From Alphaproteobacteria bacterium (lineage in GTDB: Bacteria; Pseudomonadota; Alphaproteobacteria; Rhodobacterales; Rhodobacteraceae): a stretch of 13,678 bases of DNA. Positions within the stretch are counted from its first letter, which is position 1. Every line of letters begins with the position of its first letter. The stretch spans positions 1 through 13,678 of the forward strand of contig JAUHZL010000030.1 of NCBI GenBank assembly GCA_030425945.1, read 5' to 3'. Both the position numbers and the translations under genes were made by a program. Below are positions 5,767-12,909 of this stretch, one piece after another. The notes beneath the pieces were generated by a model, which was not told the DNA's origin, did not search any database, and was given only the letters and a program-made list of their open reading frames with translations.

Positions 5767-6963
5767 CGCGAAGGCGGCTTGCAGGCGGGACACCGCCTCG
5801 GCCACCTGCGCGCGCGGCATCGCAAGGTTGAAGCGGTGCCACAGCGCGGTCTCCGCGCAGAAGTTCCGGCCGAACTGCGGGACCACCTTCGCTTCGTCCC
5901 GCACCCGGCGCAGAACCTCGTCCTCGGACATGCCGAGCCGCGAGAAGTCCACCCATGCGAGGTAGGTCGCCTGCAGCGGCATCGACCAGACCCCCGGGAT
6001 CGCGGCCATCCCCTCGTTGAAGAGCCGGATATTGCCGTCGAGGTGGCGCAGCTGCGCGTCCGCCCAGGCGGCCCCCTCCGGCGAGAAGGCGGCGCGCGTT
6101 GCCGTGACCCCCAGCGTGGCCGCGTCGTAGTTCAGCGCGATCAGCCGCTGCTGGTAGGCCTGGCGCAGCTCGGGGTCGGGGATGATCGCCTGCCCGACGC
6201 GGAGGCCGGCGAGGTTGAAGGTCTTTGACGCGGCGAAGAGGGTGATCGTGCGCGCCCGGTGCTCGGGGGCCGCGATGTCCATCGGGACATGGGTGCTGCC
6301 GGGGAACACGAGGTCGCAATGCACTTCGTCCGACACGAGAAGCAGGTTGTGCCGTTCGGCGAAGTCGGCGACCTGACGCTGTTCCTCCGGGGTCCAGACC
6401 CGGCCCGAGGGGTTCTGCGGGTTGCACCACAGAAGGATGCGGGTGTCCTCCGTGATCCGGGCAGAGGCCGCCTCGAAATCGAGCACGTAGCGCCCGTCTT
6501 CCAGCCGCATCGGCAGCTCGACGGGGCGACGGCCCGCGCGCTCGGTCTTCAGCCGGAACTCGTGGTAGACCGGGGTGAAGAAACAGACACCCTCGCCCGG
6601 TGCGGACCACAGGTCGAGGATCGTCGCGATGGCGAGGCCGAGGCCCTGCGTCGTCACGATCCAGTCGGGGTCGATCTGCCAGCCGTGGCGGGTGCCGAGC
6701 CACCATTGCACCGCGGCCCGGTACGCCGGGTCATCGTAGCCGTAGCCCAACATGCCGTAGGCGACTTCCGCGTGCAGCGCTTCCAGCACGACCGGCGGGC
6801 AGCGGTAGTCCGAATCCGCCACCCACATGGCGATGCCCTCGTCCGGGCTGACGCCGCCGAACGCCTCGAGGCGGCTCCATTTGCTGTTGAACGAGTCGCG
6901 CCGCCGTGTCGTCGGGTTGAACAGGTCGTCGGTGCCGATCGGGGTTTCGGAAGTCTGGGTCAT
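5755..6963 (-). CDS. PLP-dependent aminotransferase / C-S beta-lyase, PatB/MalY type
   Basis: This 402-residue cytosolic PLP enzyme of aminotransferase fold class I is closest in motif style to PatB/MalY cystathionine beta-lyases, which split cystathionine or cysteine conjugates to a thiol, pyruvate and ammonia. Landmarks are FNSKW (25-29), MWVADSDYRCPP (46-57, usually MWVADMDF in the family), YGYDD (74-78), NPQNPSGRVWT (181-191), the PLP-ring Asp212 in VSDEVHCDLVF, and the Schiff-base Lys247 in AASKTFNLAGLRVG. The ATG at 6963 has GAGAGA just upstream. The gene is monocistronic here, divergent from def1. Cystathionine beta-lyase activity is the most likely annotation, but members also act as C-S lyases on other thioethers and the sequence does not decide between them. 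Confidence 0.88.
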   Translation of the reverse strand: MTQTSETPIGTDDLFNPTTRRRDSFNSKWSRLEAFGGVSPDEGIAMWVADSDYRCPPVVLEALHAEVAYGMLGYGYDDPAYRAAVQWWLGTRHGWQIDPDWIVTTQGLGLAIATILDLWSAPGEGVCFFTPVYHEFRLKTERAGRRPVELPMRLEDGRYVLDFEAASARITEDTRILLWCNPQNPSGRVWTPEEQRQVADFAERHNLLLVSDEVHCDLVFPGSTHVPMDIAAPEHRARTITLFAASKTFNLAGLRVGQAIIPDPELRQAYQQRLIALNYDAATLGVTATRAAFSPEGAAWADAQLRHLDGNIRLFNEGMAAIPGVWSMPLQATYLAWVDFSRLGMSEDEVLRRVRDEAKVVPQFGRNFCAETALWHRFNLAMPRAQVAEAVSRLQAAFADLQ

Positions 6964-7021
6964 GGTCTCTCTCGCCGGTTTGGCGTCACGCTAGCCGTCT
7001 CAGCGGTGGCTGCAAGCGCAG

Positions 7022-7050
7022 TTGCGCCACGCGGGACGCTCGCTTAGATC
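7022..7050 (+). promoter_or_regulatory. Candidate promoter for the def-fmt operon, placed for a leaderless transcript
   Basis: TTGCGC (7022-7027) and TAGATC (7045-7050) are separated by 17 nt. The -10 hexamer ends 7 nt before the ATG of def1 (7058-7060), so transcription should start at or next to the A of the start codon. No Shine-Dalgarno-like sequence occurs before this ATG (AGATCACCTGCC). The -35 matches consensus only in TTG, so the call is moderate. Confidence 0.45.
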
Positions 7051-7057
7051 ACCTGCC

Positions 7058-7582
7058 ATGACCATTCGTCCGATCCTGATCCATCCCGACCCGCGCCTGA
7101 AGAAGGTGGCCGGCGCGCTGCCTGACATCTCGGACGAGGTGCGGGTGCTGGCCGACGACATGCTGGCGACGATGTACGACGCGCCAGGCATCGGTCTGGC
7201 CGCGCCGCAGATCGGGGTCTCGCACCGCCTGATCGTGCTCGACGCGACGCAGAAGGACGAGGCGCCCGCGCCGCTGGTCATGGTCAACCCCGAGGTCATC
7301 CTCGAATCGGACGAGCGCAGCGTCTACGAGGAAGGCTGCCTGTCGATCCCCGAGCAATACGCCGACGTCGAGCGCCCCGCCGAGGTGCGCGTCCGCTGGC
7401 TGGACCTGAACGGCAGCCTGCAGGAGCGCGACTTCGCCGGGCTCTGGGCGACCTGTGTGCAGCACGAGATCGACCACCTCGATGGCGTGCTGTTCATCGA
7501 CTACCTCAAGCCGCTCAAGCGCCAGATGATCACCCGCAAGATGGTGAAGCTGAAGCGCGAGCGGGCCCGCGAGGCGGGCTGA
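7058..7582 (+). CDS. def: Peptide deformylase, canonical copy
   Basis: This 174-residue metalloenzyme removes the formyl group from the N-terminal methionine of nascent proteins at the ribosome exit. All three family motifs are intact: GIGLAAPQ (44-51), EGCLS (92-96) with metal ligand Cys94, and QHEIDH (135-140) with ligands His136 and His140 and catalytic Glu137. The C-terminal tail (about 150-174, LKPLKRQMITRKMVKLKRER) is strongly basic, like the helix that docks E. coli deformylase on the ribosome. The frame is open upstream to a TTG at 7022, but ATG 7058 gives the normal N terminus MTIRPILIHPDPRL. It lacks a Shine-Dalgarno sequence. It is first in the run def1-def2-def3-fmt-membrane protein, with 3 nt to def2, and is expected to be the housekeeping enzyme. 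Confidence 0.97.
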   Translation: MTIRPILIHPDPRLKKVAGALPDISDEVRVLADDMLATMYDAPGIGLAAPQIGVSHRLIVLDATQKDEAPAPLVMVNPEVILESDERSVYEEGCLSIPEQYADVERPAEVRVRWLDLNGSLQERDFAGLWATCVQHEIDHLDGVLFIDYLKPLKRQMITRKMVKLKRERAREAG

Positions 7583-7585
7583 GCG

Positions 7586-8041
7586 ATGCCGCGCGCGGTG
7601 GTGCTGCATCCCGACCCGGTTTTGCGCGCCGTCGCCGTCCCGGTGACGCGTTTCGACGAGGGCCTCGCCCGGCTGGCCGAGGAGATGCTGGACACCATGA
7701 ACGCCGCTCCGGGACGTGGCCTCGCCGCGCCGCAGGTCGGCGTGTCGCAGCGCCTGTTCGTGATGGACGCGACATGGAAGGATGGACCGCGCCGCCCCTG
7801 CGTCTTCGTCAACCCGGAGATCGTCGCGGGCGAGGGGCGCGTGACCGGGCCCGAAGCCTGCCTCTCGATCCCGGGCCGCACGGTGCAGGTCGAACGCGAC
7901 GCGGCCGTCACTGTGCGCTGGCAGGATCTCGGCGGGGCCGCGCACGAGGCCCGGTTCGACGGCTTCGAGGCGATCTGCATCCAGCATGAGACCGACCATC
8001 TCGACGGGGTGCTCGTCATCGACCGCGAGGCGGAGGCATGA
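7586..8041 (+). CDS. Second peptide deformylase paralog; active site kept, basic C-terminal tail missing
   Basis: This 151-residue deformylase-family protein keeps the three motifs with small changes: GRGLAAPQ (43-50, Arg44 in place of Ile), EACLS (90-94, Ala91 in place of Gly) with metal ligand Cys92, and QHETDH (133-138) with His134, catalytic Glu135 and His138. Metal binding and catalysis therefore look possible. It stops soon after the active-site helix, at VIDREAEA, so it lacks the basic tail that def1 has, and its C-terminus is acidic instead. It begins 3 nt after the def1 stop and its TGA overlaps the def3 ATG as ATGA. It may be a deformylase with other peptide preference, or need a partner for ribosome docking. 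The family call is certain; activity is inferred. Confidence 0.93.
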   Translation: MPRAVVLHPDPVLRAVAVPVTRFDEGLARLAEEMLDTMNAAPGRGLAAPQVGVSQRLFVMDATWKDGPRRPCVFVNPEIVAGEGRVTGPEACLSIPGRTVQVERDAAVTVRWQDLGGAAHEARFDGFEAICIQHETDHLDGVLVIDREAEA

Positions 8042-8529
8042 TCCGGCCGATCCTGCGCTGGCCCGACAAGCGCCTGCGGACGGCCGCGGCCCCGGTCGGG
8101 ACGATCGACGACGACGTGCGCGCCCTCTGGGACGACATGATTGCCACGATGGAGGCCATGCCCGGCGTCGGCCTCGCTGCACCGCAGATCGGCGTGATGC
8201 GGCGCCTGGCGGTGGTCGATGCCTCGGACACCCGGGGACGCGCGATCCGGATTGCCGATCCCGAGGTCATCGACCTGTCCCCCGACCGCCGTCCGGGCAC
8301 CGAGGCGTCGCCCTGCCTGCCGGGCGTCAGCGCCGAGATCACGCGTCCGGTCTGGGTCGAGGCCAGCTTTCTCGACGCCAACGGGTTCCGCGTGCGCCAG
8401 CGGTTCGAGGGGCTCTGGGGCATCAGCCTGCTGCACCAGATCGACCATCTGAACGGGCGGATGTACTTCGACAACCTCAGCCGGGTGAAGCGCGACATGC
8501 TGCTGCGCCGGGCGGCCAAGGCGGGGTAA
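8038..8529 (+). CDS. Third peptide deformylase paralog, probably catalytically inactive
   Basis: This 163-residue protein has a full-length deformylase fold. GVGLAAPQ (43-50) is intact. The second motif reads EASPCLPG (89-96) where EGCLSIPG is expected, so the metal-ligand position is Ser91 and a Cys appears two residues later. The third reads HQIDH (133-137): both His ligands remain, but the catalytic Glu is Gln134. The usual Asn before ProGlu is Asp74. Normal deformylase activity is unlikely. A basic tail (RVKRDMLLRRAAKAG) is kept. The frame is intact, codon use matches neighbours, and the gene is tightly packed (ATGA overlap with def2, 4 nt to fmt), which argues against decay to a pseudogene. 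It could be a regulatory or docking partner of def2, or a formyl-peptide binder; this is inference. Confidence 0.9.
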   Translation: MIRPILRWPDKRLRTAAAPVGTIDDDVRALWDDMIATMEAMPGVGLAAPQIGVMRRLAVVDASDTRGRAIRIADPEVIDLSPDRRPGTEASPCLPGVSAEITRPVWVEASFLDANGFRVRQRFEGLWGISLLHQIDHLNGRMYFDNLSRVKRDMLLRRAAKAG

Positions 8530-8533
8530 CGCG

Positions 8534-9445
8534 ATGCGGCTGGTCTTCATGGGCACGCCCGAGTTCTCGGTCCCCGCGCTCGATGCGCTGGTCGCGGCCG
8601 GGCACGAGGTCGTCTGCGTCTACACCCAGCCGCCGCGCAAGGCGGGGCGTGGCCAGAAGCCGCGTCCGACGCCCGTCCATGCCCGGGCCGAGGCGCTGGG
8701 GATCGAGGTCCGGCATCCGGTCTCGCTGAAAGGCGCGGCCGAGCAGGAGGCCTTCGCGGCGCTCGGGGCCGAGCTGGCGGTTGTGGTGGCCTACGGGCTG
8801 ATCCTGCCGCAGCAGATCCTCGACGCGCCCGCGCGCAGCTGCTGGAACATCCATGCCAGCCTGCTTCCGCGCTGGCGCGGCGCGGCCCCGATCCACCGGG
8901 CCGTCATGGCGGGCGATGCCGAGACCGGCGTCTGCATCATGCAGATGGAAGCGGGGCTCGACACCGGGCCTGTCCTGCTGCGGCGCACGACGGCAATCGG
9001 GGCGACCGAGACGACGGGCGATCTGCACGACCGGCTGGCGGCACTGGGGGCCGAGGCGATCGTCGCGGCCATCGCGGACGCCGAGGTGCTGCATGCCGTG
9101 CCGCAGCCCGAAGACGGCGTGACCTATGCCGCCAAGATCGACAAGGCCGAGGCGCGGGTCGACTGGACCCGCCCCGCGGCCGACGTGGATCGGCTGATCC
9201 GCGGGCTGTCGCCGTTTCCCGGGGCCTGGACCATGCTCGGCGGCAAGCGGCTGAAGCTTCTGCGGTCGCGGCTGGCTGACGGGCAGGGCACCGCGGGCGA
9301 GGTCCTGTCGGGCCTGACGGTTGCCTGCGGCGACGGCGCCATCGAGATCCTGTCCGTGCAGATCGAGGGACGCGGCGCGCAGGACGCCGAGCCTTTCCTG
9401 CGCGGAACCCCCGTGCCTGCGGGCACATTGCTGGGAGACGCCTGA
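8534..9445 (+). CDS. fmt: Methionyl-tRNA formyltransferase
   Basis: This 303-residue cytosolic enzyme transfers a formyl group from 10-formyl-tetrahydrofolate to Met-tRNA(fMet), making the initiator tRNA for translation. The N-terminal formyltransferase domain starts MRLVFMGTPEFSVPAL. The catalytic Asn105 and His107 are in WNIHASLLPRWRGAAPI, and Asp143 is in GLDTGP. The loop QPPRKAGRGQK (32-42), which contacts the tRNA acceptor stem, is normal. The C-terminal domain (about 205-303) begins near YAAKIDKAEARVDW. It follows def3 by 4 nt; def next to fmt is the classic bacterial arrangement, since the two enzymes add and remove the same formyl group. Nothing in the sequence is unusual. Confidence 0.98.
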   Translation: MRLVFMGTPEFSVPALDALVAAGHEVVCVYTQPPRKAGRGQKPRPTPVHARAEALGIEVRHPVSLKGAAEQEAFAALGAELAVVVAYGLILPQQILDAPARSCWNIHASLLPRWRGAAPIHRAVMAGDAETGVCIMQMEAGLDTGPVLLRRTTAIGATETTGDLHDRLAALGAEAIVAAIADAEVLHAVPQPEDGVTYAAKIDKAEARVDWTRPAADVDRLIRGLSPFPGAWTMLGGKRLKLLRSRLADGQGTAGEVLSGLTVACGDGAIEILSVQIEGRGAQDAEPFLRGTPVPAGTLLGDA

Positions 9446-9446
9446 G

Positions 9447-9707
9447 ATGGGATTCTTCGCCTTCTTCGGATCGCTGATGATCGGCGGCCTCGTCGGCTGG
9501 CTGTCCGAGAAATGGGGCCTGACGCGGAACGGCGTGCTGGCCTCGGTGATCATCGCGCTGGGCGGGGTGATCCTGCTGTTCATGGCGCGGGTCATGTTCC
9601 ACCTCAGCTTCGGCTCGCCCGGCCTCGACGCCATCATCGGCGGGGCGGGCGCGCTGCTGCTGGTGCCGACCGAGGCGGCACAGCGGGCGCGGCGCAAGCG
9701 GAAGTGA
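9447..9707 (+). CDS. Small multi-pass membrane protein of unknown function
   Basis: This 86-residue protein has about three hydrophobic segments: 3-19 (AFFGSLMIGGLVGW), 29-50 (GVLASVIIALGGVILLFMA) and 60-74 (DAIIGGAGALLLVP), with a basic end QRARRKRK that should lie in the cytoplasm. The glycine-rich helices and size recall GlsB/YeaQ-type small membrane proteins, but I do not see a match strong enough to name it. The ATG at 9447 comes directly after the fmt stop (9443-9445) and has GGGAGA 8 nt upstream, within the end of fmt. It is the last gene of the def-fmt run and ends 4 bp from the convergent UPF0126 gene. No function is evident. Confidence 0.8.
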   Translation: MGFFAFFGSLMIGGLVGWLSEKWGLTRNGVLASVIIALGGVILLFMARVMFHLSFGSPGLDAIIGGAGALLLVPTEAAQRARRKRK

Positions 9708-9711
9708 GGCG

Positions 9712-10344
9712 TCAGCGGCCCGGCGTACGCGGAGGGCGCGGGCGGTAGACCGGCAGGCGCCAGCCGAACAGGATCGATCCCGCGCGCAGGCCGAAGGTCA
9801 GCACCGTGCAGGCCGCCAGAGGTGCCAGCGGGTGCGGTGTCATCAGCGGGGCAAGAATCGCCGCCGCGGCCCCGGCGAGGGCGGCAGTGACGTAGAGCTC
9901 GCCCTGTTTCAGAACCAGCGGCACCTCGTTGCAGACCACGTCGCGCATCAGACCGCCGAGACAGCCGGTCACGATGCCCATGATGACGGTGATCGCCGGT
10001 CCCTGCCCGAGACCCTGAGCAGCGGCCACCCCGGCCGAGACCGCGATGGCGAGCGCCAGCGCATCCAGCCAGACGATGACCTTGTACCGGCTCTCCAGCA
10101 GGTGCGCGGTGAAGAAGACGATCACGGCGGCACCGGCGGCGACGCCCACGGTGCGCGGCTCGGCGATCCAGAATACCGGGTTCCGGTCCAGCAGCAGGTC
10201 GCGGACCGTACCGCCCCCCACCGCGGTCAGGCTGGCCACGAACACGAAGCCGACGATGTCGAGCTGGGCCCGCGACGCCACCAGCGCCCCGGTCAGCGCG
10301 AAGACGATCACGGCCGCGAGATCGAGTGCAACGAGCAGGCTCAT
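9712..10344 (-). CDS. UPF0126 / TRIC-family membrane protein (putative trimeric intracellular cation channel)
   Basis: This 210-residue protein has about seven transmembrane segments formed by two copies of the UPF0126 repeat. Each repeat carries the glycine-rich motif followed by Arg-Asp: GGGTVRD (43-49) and GGLMRD (130-135). The second is followed by CNEVPLVL as is usual for the family. Bacterial members are distant relatives of TRIC cation channels and are proposed to conduct K+ or other cations; the physiological role is poorly known. The frame is open upstream to 10554 through the rnhA region, but ATG 10344 gives the normal start MSLLVALDLAAVIVFALTG and overlaps the rnhA stop as ATGA. 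It is last in the minus-strand run. The C-terminal tail is basic and proline-rich (YRPRPPRTPGR). Confidence 0.92.
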   Translation of the reverse strand: MSLLVALDLAAVIVFALTGALVASRAQLDIVGFVFVASLTAVGGGTVRDLLLDRNPVFWIAEPRTVGVAAGAAVIVFFTAHLLESRYKVIVWLDALALAIAVSAGVAAAQGLGQGPAITVIMGIVTGCLGGLMRDVVCNEVPLVLKQGELYVTAALAGAAAAILAPLMTPHPLAPLAACTVLTFGLRAGSILFGWRLPVYRPRPPRTPGR

Positions 10345-10805
10345 CCGCTCTTGGCCGGTTTGAAGGGGGCCATGCCGGCCCGGGCCAGCGCGTCGGCCCG
10401 CTCGTTCTCGGGGTGTCCGGCGTGGCCCTTGACCCATTTCCACGTCACGTCGTGCCGCGTCCGCGCCTCGTCCAGCCGCTGCCAGAGTTCGACGTTCTTG
10501 ACCGGCTTCTTGTCGGCGGTGCGCCAGCCGTTGCGCTTCCAGCCATGCATCCACGACGAGATGCCGTTCTTCACGTAGGCGCTGTCGGTGACCACGGTGA
10601 TCGTGCTGGGCCGCGCAAGGCTCTCCAGCGCGTGGATCGCGGCCAGCAGTTCCATCCGGTTGTTGGTGGTCAGCGCCTCGCCGCCGCTGAGCTCGCGCTC
10701 CTTCACGACCGTATCGCCCTCCCGCGCCACCAGCAGCGCGCCCCAGCCGCCGGGCCCCGGGTTTCCGGAGCAGGCTCCGTCGGTATAGGCAAAGAGATCA
10801 GGCAT
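10341..10805 (-). CDS. rnhA: Ribonuclease HI
   Basis: This 154-residue enzyme degrades the RNA strand of RNA-DNA hybrids, for example R-loops and primers. The catalytic carboxylates are all present: Asp9 in YTDGACSGNPGPGGWG, Glu52 in TTNNRMELLA, Asp74 in VVTDSAYV, and Asp138 in NERADALA, with His128 in WVKGHAGHPENERAD. The basic handle region (about 86-103, MHGWKRNGWRTADKKPVK) is normal. An in-frame TTG lies 6 nt upstream, but the ATG at 10805 gives the standard start MPDLFAYTDG. It overlaps the methyltransferase stop by 8 bp and the UPF0126 start by 4 bp, so the three are probably translated in a coupled way. Confidence 0.97.
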   Translation of the reverse strand: MPDLFAYTDGACSGNPGPGGWGALLVAREGDTVVKERELSGGEALTTNNRMELLAAIHALESLARPSTITVVTDSAYVKNGISSWMHGWKRNGWRTADKKPVKNVELWQRLDEARTRHDVTWKWVKGHAGHPENERADALARAGMAPFKPAKSG

Positions 10806-11391
10806 GGGCAAAGACCAGGATGAAGGGATCGTCGGTCCCGGCCAGACCCGCGCCGTGCCCGAGCTCCACCGCGGTGACGGTGAAGCCCGCGTCGGTCAGC
10901 AGGCGGCGCAGGTCCGCTTCGGAATAGTAGGTGTAGAACCGCCCGAGGGAATCGCGCCCTTCCCCGGTTCCCAGTTTCAGCCCGAGGAAGACGCGACCAC
11001 CCGGCGTCAGGGCCGTCCGGATGCGGGCCAGATGGCCCGGCATGTCTGCCCGCGGGGCATGGAGCAGGCTGAAGCTGGCGTGGATGCCGTCATAGGCCGC
11101 GACCTCGGCCAGGTCGGTGAAGGTCCCGAGCCGCGCCCGCACACCGCGCGACCGGGTCGCGGCGACGAACTCGGGCAGGGGGTCGAGGCCCGTGACATCG
11201 AAACCTGCCGCCTGCATCGCGGCGGCCTGCAGCCCCGGACCGCAGCCGAGATCGAGAATCCGCCCGCCCTCGGGCAGATCCGCGAGGAACCGCGCCAGGG
11301 CCGCATCCTGCTCCGGCGCGGGCGGGATCGCGGCATAGGCCTCGGCGCGCGCCCGGTAGGCGTCGAGCGTCTGCGGATCCGCGCTCACCAT
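10798..11391 (-). CDS. Class I SAM-dependent methyltransferase, substrate unknown
   Basis: This 197-residue protein has the Rossmann-like class I methyltransferase fold. Motif I for S-adenosylmethionine is ILDLGCGPGLQA (45-56), with the acidic ribose ligand Asp70 after strand 2 (VTGLDP). Motif LTPGGRVFLGLK (128-139) corresponds to strand 5. The N-terminal part (TLDAYRARAEAYA) is typical of small-molecule or UbiE/UbiG-like members, but nothing identifies the substrate. The frame runs upstream to 11451; ATG 11391 is preferred because it gives the normal N terminus MVSADPQTLDAYRARAEAY and overlaps the DUF3429 gene stop by 7 bp, matching the close packing of this run. The neighbours ispH and rnhA do not suggest a pathway. 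Confidence 0.9.
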   Translation of the reverse strand: MVSADPQTLDAYRARAEAYAAIPPAPEQDAALARFLADLPEGGRILDLGCGPGLQAAAMQAAGFDVTGLDPLPEFVAATRSRGVRARLGTFTDLAEVAAYDGIHASFSLLHAPRADMPGHLARIRTALTPGGRVFLGLKLGTGEGRDSLGRFYTYYSEADLRRLLTDAGFTVTAVELGHGAGLAGTDDPFILVFAHA

Positions 11392-11840
11392 GCGACCGGG
11401 ATCAGGCACACCACCACGAGAGTCGTCAGCAGCACGCGCAGCGCCATCCACCAGCGGGGGGCGAGGCCCTGCATCCAGAACAGGAAGTCCAGCGCGAGCA
11501 GCGCGAGGAACCCCGCGATCAGCGAGATCGCCGCCCCGGTCGGCCCGCCGCCGGTGAAGAAGAACGCCCAGAGCGCCGGGATCACCGACAGGGCGTAGCC
11601 GGTCGCCGCGACGCGACCCTCGGCCCGCGCGGCAAACCCCCAGAGCACGCCGGACATGAACGCGAGGATGATCGCCCCGTAGAACAGCCCGATGTAGGGG
11701 CCGACGAACCGGGCCCCCAGCGTGCGGACGCCCCAGGCTTGCAACTCGGGGTTCAGGGCGGTGGCCGCCCCCCAGGCAAAGGGGATGACCCCGGCAAGGC
11801 CGAGGAGCAGGGCGGATCGGGGAATGGGCGTGTCGAACAT
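11385..11840 (-). CDS. DUF3429 family integral membrane protein
   Basis: This 151-residue protein has four to five predicted transmembrane segments: about 9-28 (ALLLGLAGVIPFAWGAATAL), 48-70 (VGPYIGLFYGAIILAFMSGV), 80-95, 100-122 and 131-148. The motif YIGLFYGAIILAFMSGVLWG, with an invariant-looking SGxxWG, is characteristic of DUF3429. The function of the family is unknown. The ATG at 11840 is the only good start. It lies 49 nt after the ispH stop; the gap contains a small hairpin (GCGCC/GGCGC, 11854-11866). Its own stop overlaps the start of the methyltransferase gene. Family membership is likely but made from memory of the pattern, without a profile search. Confidence 0.82.
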   Translation of the reverse strand: MFDTPIPRSALLLGLAGVIPFAWGAATALNPELQAWGVRTLGARFVGPYIGLFYGAIILAFMSGVLWGFAARAEGRVAATGYALSVIPALWAFFFTGGGPTGAAISLIAGFLALLALDFLFWMQGLAPRWWMALRVLLTTLVVVCLIPVAW

Positions 11841-11889
11841 GGGCGCAGGTTTAGCGCCTCGGGCGCGGGCGTCTAGGGTGTGCGGCGCG

Positions 11890-12849
11890 TCAGGCCGGTT
11901 CCCGCAGCACGCGCGGCACCTTGAACTCGACCCGCTCGACGGCGGTCTCGACCAGTTCGACCGTGACGTCGTAGCGCTGCCGGAACGCGTCGATGACTTC
12001 CGCGATCAGCACTTCGGGGGCCGAGGCCCCGGCCGTGATGCCGATCGAGCCGATCCCCTCGAGGGCGCGCCAGTCGATATCGGTCGCGCGCTGCACCAGT
12101 TGCGCATAGGCGCAGCCGGCCTTGCGCCCGACCTCGACCAGCCGTTTCGAGTTGGACGAGTTCGGCGCGCCGACCACCAGCATCGCGTCGGCCTTCGGCG
12201 CCATCGCCTTGACCGCTTCCTGCCGGTTGGTCGTCGCGTAGCAGATGTCTTCCTTGTGCGGACCGACAATGGCCGGGAAGCGGGCCTTCAGCGCTTCGAC
12301 GATCCCCGCCGTGTCGTCCACCGACAGCGTGGTCTGCGTGATGAAGGCGAGGCGCGCGGGATCGCGCACGTCAAGGCCCGCGACATCCTCGGCGGTTTCC
12401 ACCAGCAGAACCTCGCCGGGCGGAAGCTGCCCCATCGTGCCGATGGTCTCCGGGTGGCCGGCATGGCCGATCATGACCATCTGCAACCCGTTCTGGTGAT
12501 GACGCTCGGCCTCGATGTGGACCTTCGACACGAGGGGGCAGGTCGCGTCGACGAAGATCATCTCGCGCGCCTGCGCGGCGGCAGGCACCGACTTCGGCAC
12601 GCCATGCGCCGAGAAGATCACCGGGCGGTCGCCCGGCACCTCGTCCAGTTCCTTGACGAACACGGCGCCCTGCGCCCGCAGCCCGTCCACGACGTATTTG
12701 TTGTGGACGATCTCGTGGCGCACGTAGACCGGGGCACCCCATTTCTGGAGCGCCATCTCGACGATCTTGATGGCCCGGTCCACCCCGGCGCAGAAGCCGC
12801 GCGGAGCCGCGAGATAGAGCGTGAGCGGGGGGCGCTGGGCTTCGGTCAT
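11890..12849 (-). CDS. ispH: 4-hydroxy-3-methylbut-2-enyl diphosphate reductase IspH (iron-sulfur enzyme)
   Basis: This 319-residue enzyme performs the last step of the MEP isoprenoid pathway, reducing HMBPP to isopentenyl and dimethylallyl diphosphate. The three cysteines that hold the iron-sulfur cluster are Cys20 (RGFCAGVDRAI), Cys104 (DATCPLVSKVH) and Cys203 (EDICYATTNRQ). Substrate-binding histidines are His49 (VRHEIVHNKYVVDGL), His82 (FSAHGVP) and His132, and the proton-relay Glu134 is in GHPETIGTMGQ. SSNSKRLVEV (231-240) binds the diphosphate. The ATG at 12849 has AAAGGTG 5 nt upstream. It lies 60 bp after the NYN-domain gene, which is likely co-transcribed. Length and residues are normal, so the gene should be functional and essential. 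Confidence 0.98.
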   Translation of the reverse strand: MTEAQRPPLTLYLAAPRGFCAGVDRAIKIVEMALQKWGAPVYVRHEIVHNKYVVDGLRAQGAVFVKELDEVPGDRPVIFSAHGVPKSVPAAAQAREMIFVDATCPLVSKVHIEAERHHQNGLQMVMIGHAGHPETIGTMGQLPPGEVLLVETAEDVAGLDVRDPARLAFITQTTLSVDDTAGIVEALKARFPAIVGPHKEDICYATTNRQEAVKAMAPKADAMLVVGAPNSSNSKRLVEVGRKAGCAYAQLVQRATDIDWRALEGIGSIGITAGASAPEVLIAEVIDAFRQRYDVTVELVETAVERVEFKVPRVLREPA

Positions 12850-12909
12850 CGGGACACCTTTCGTTGCCCCAGACTTAGGCCCTGCGCCTGCCTGCGTAAA
12901 GCGGGCGCG

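Noticed and set aside
8038..8529. def3 as a pseudogene
   Set aside because: The frame is full length, overlaps def2 as ATGA, sits 4 nt before fmt, keeps both His ligands and has codon use like its neighbours; it is better described as a divergent paralog.
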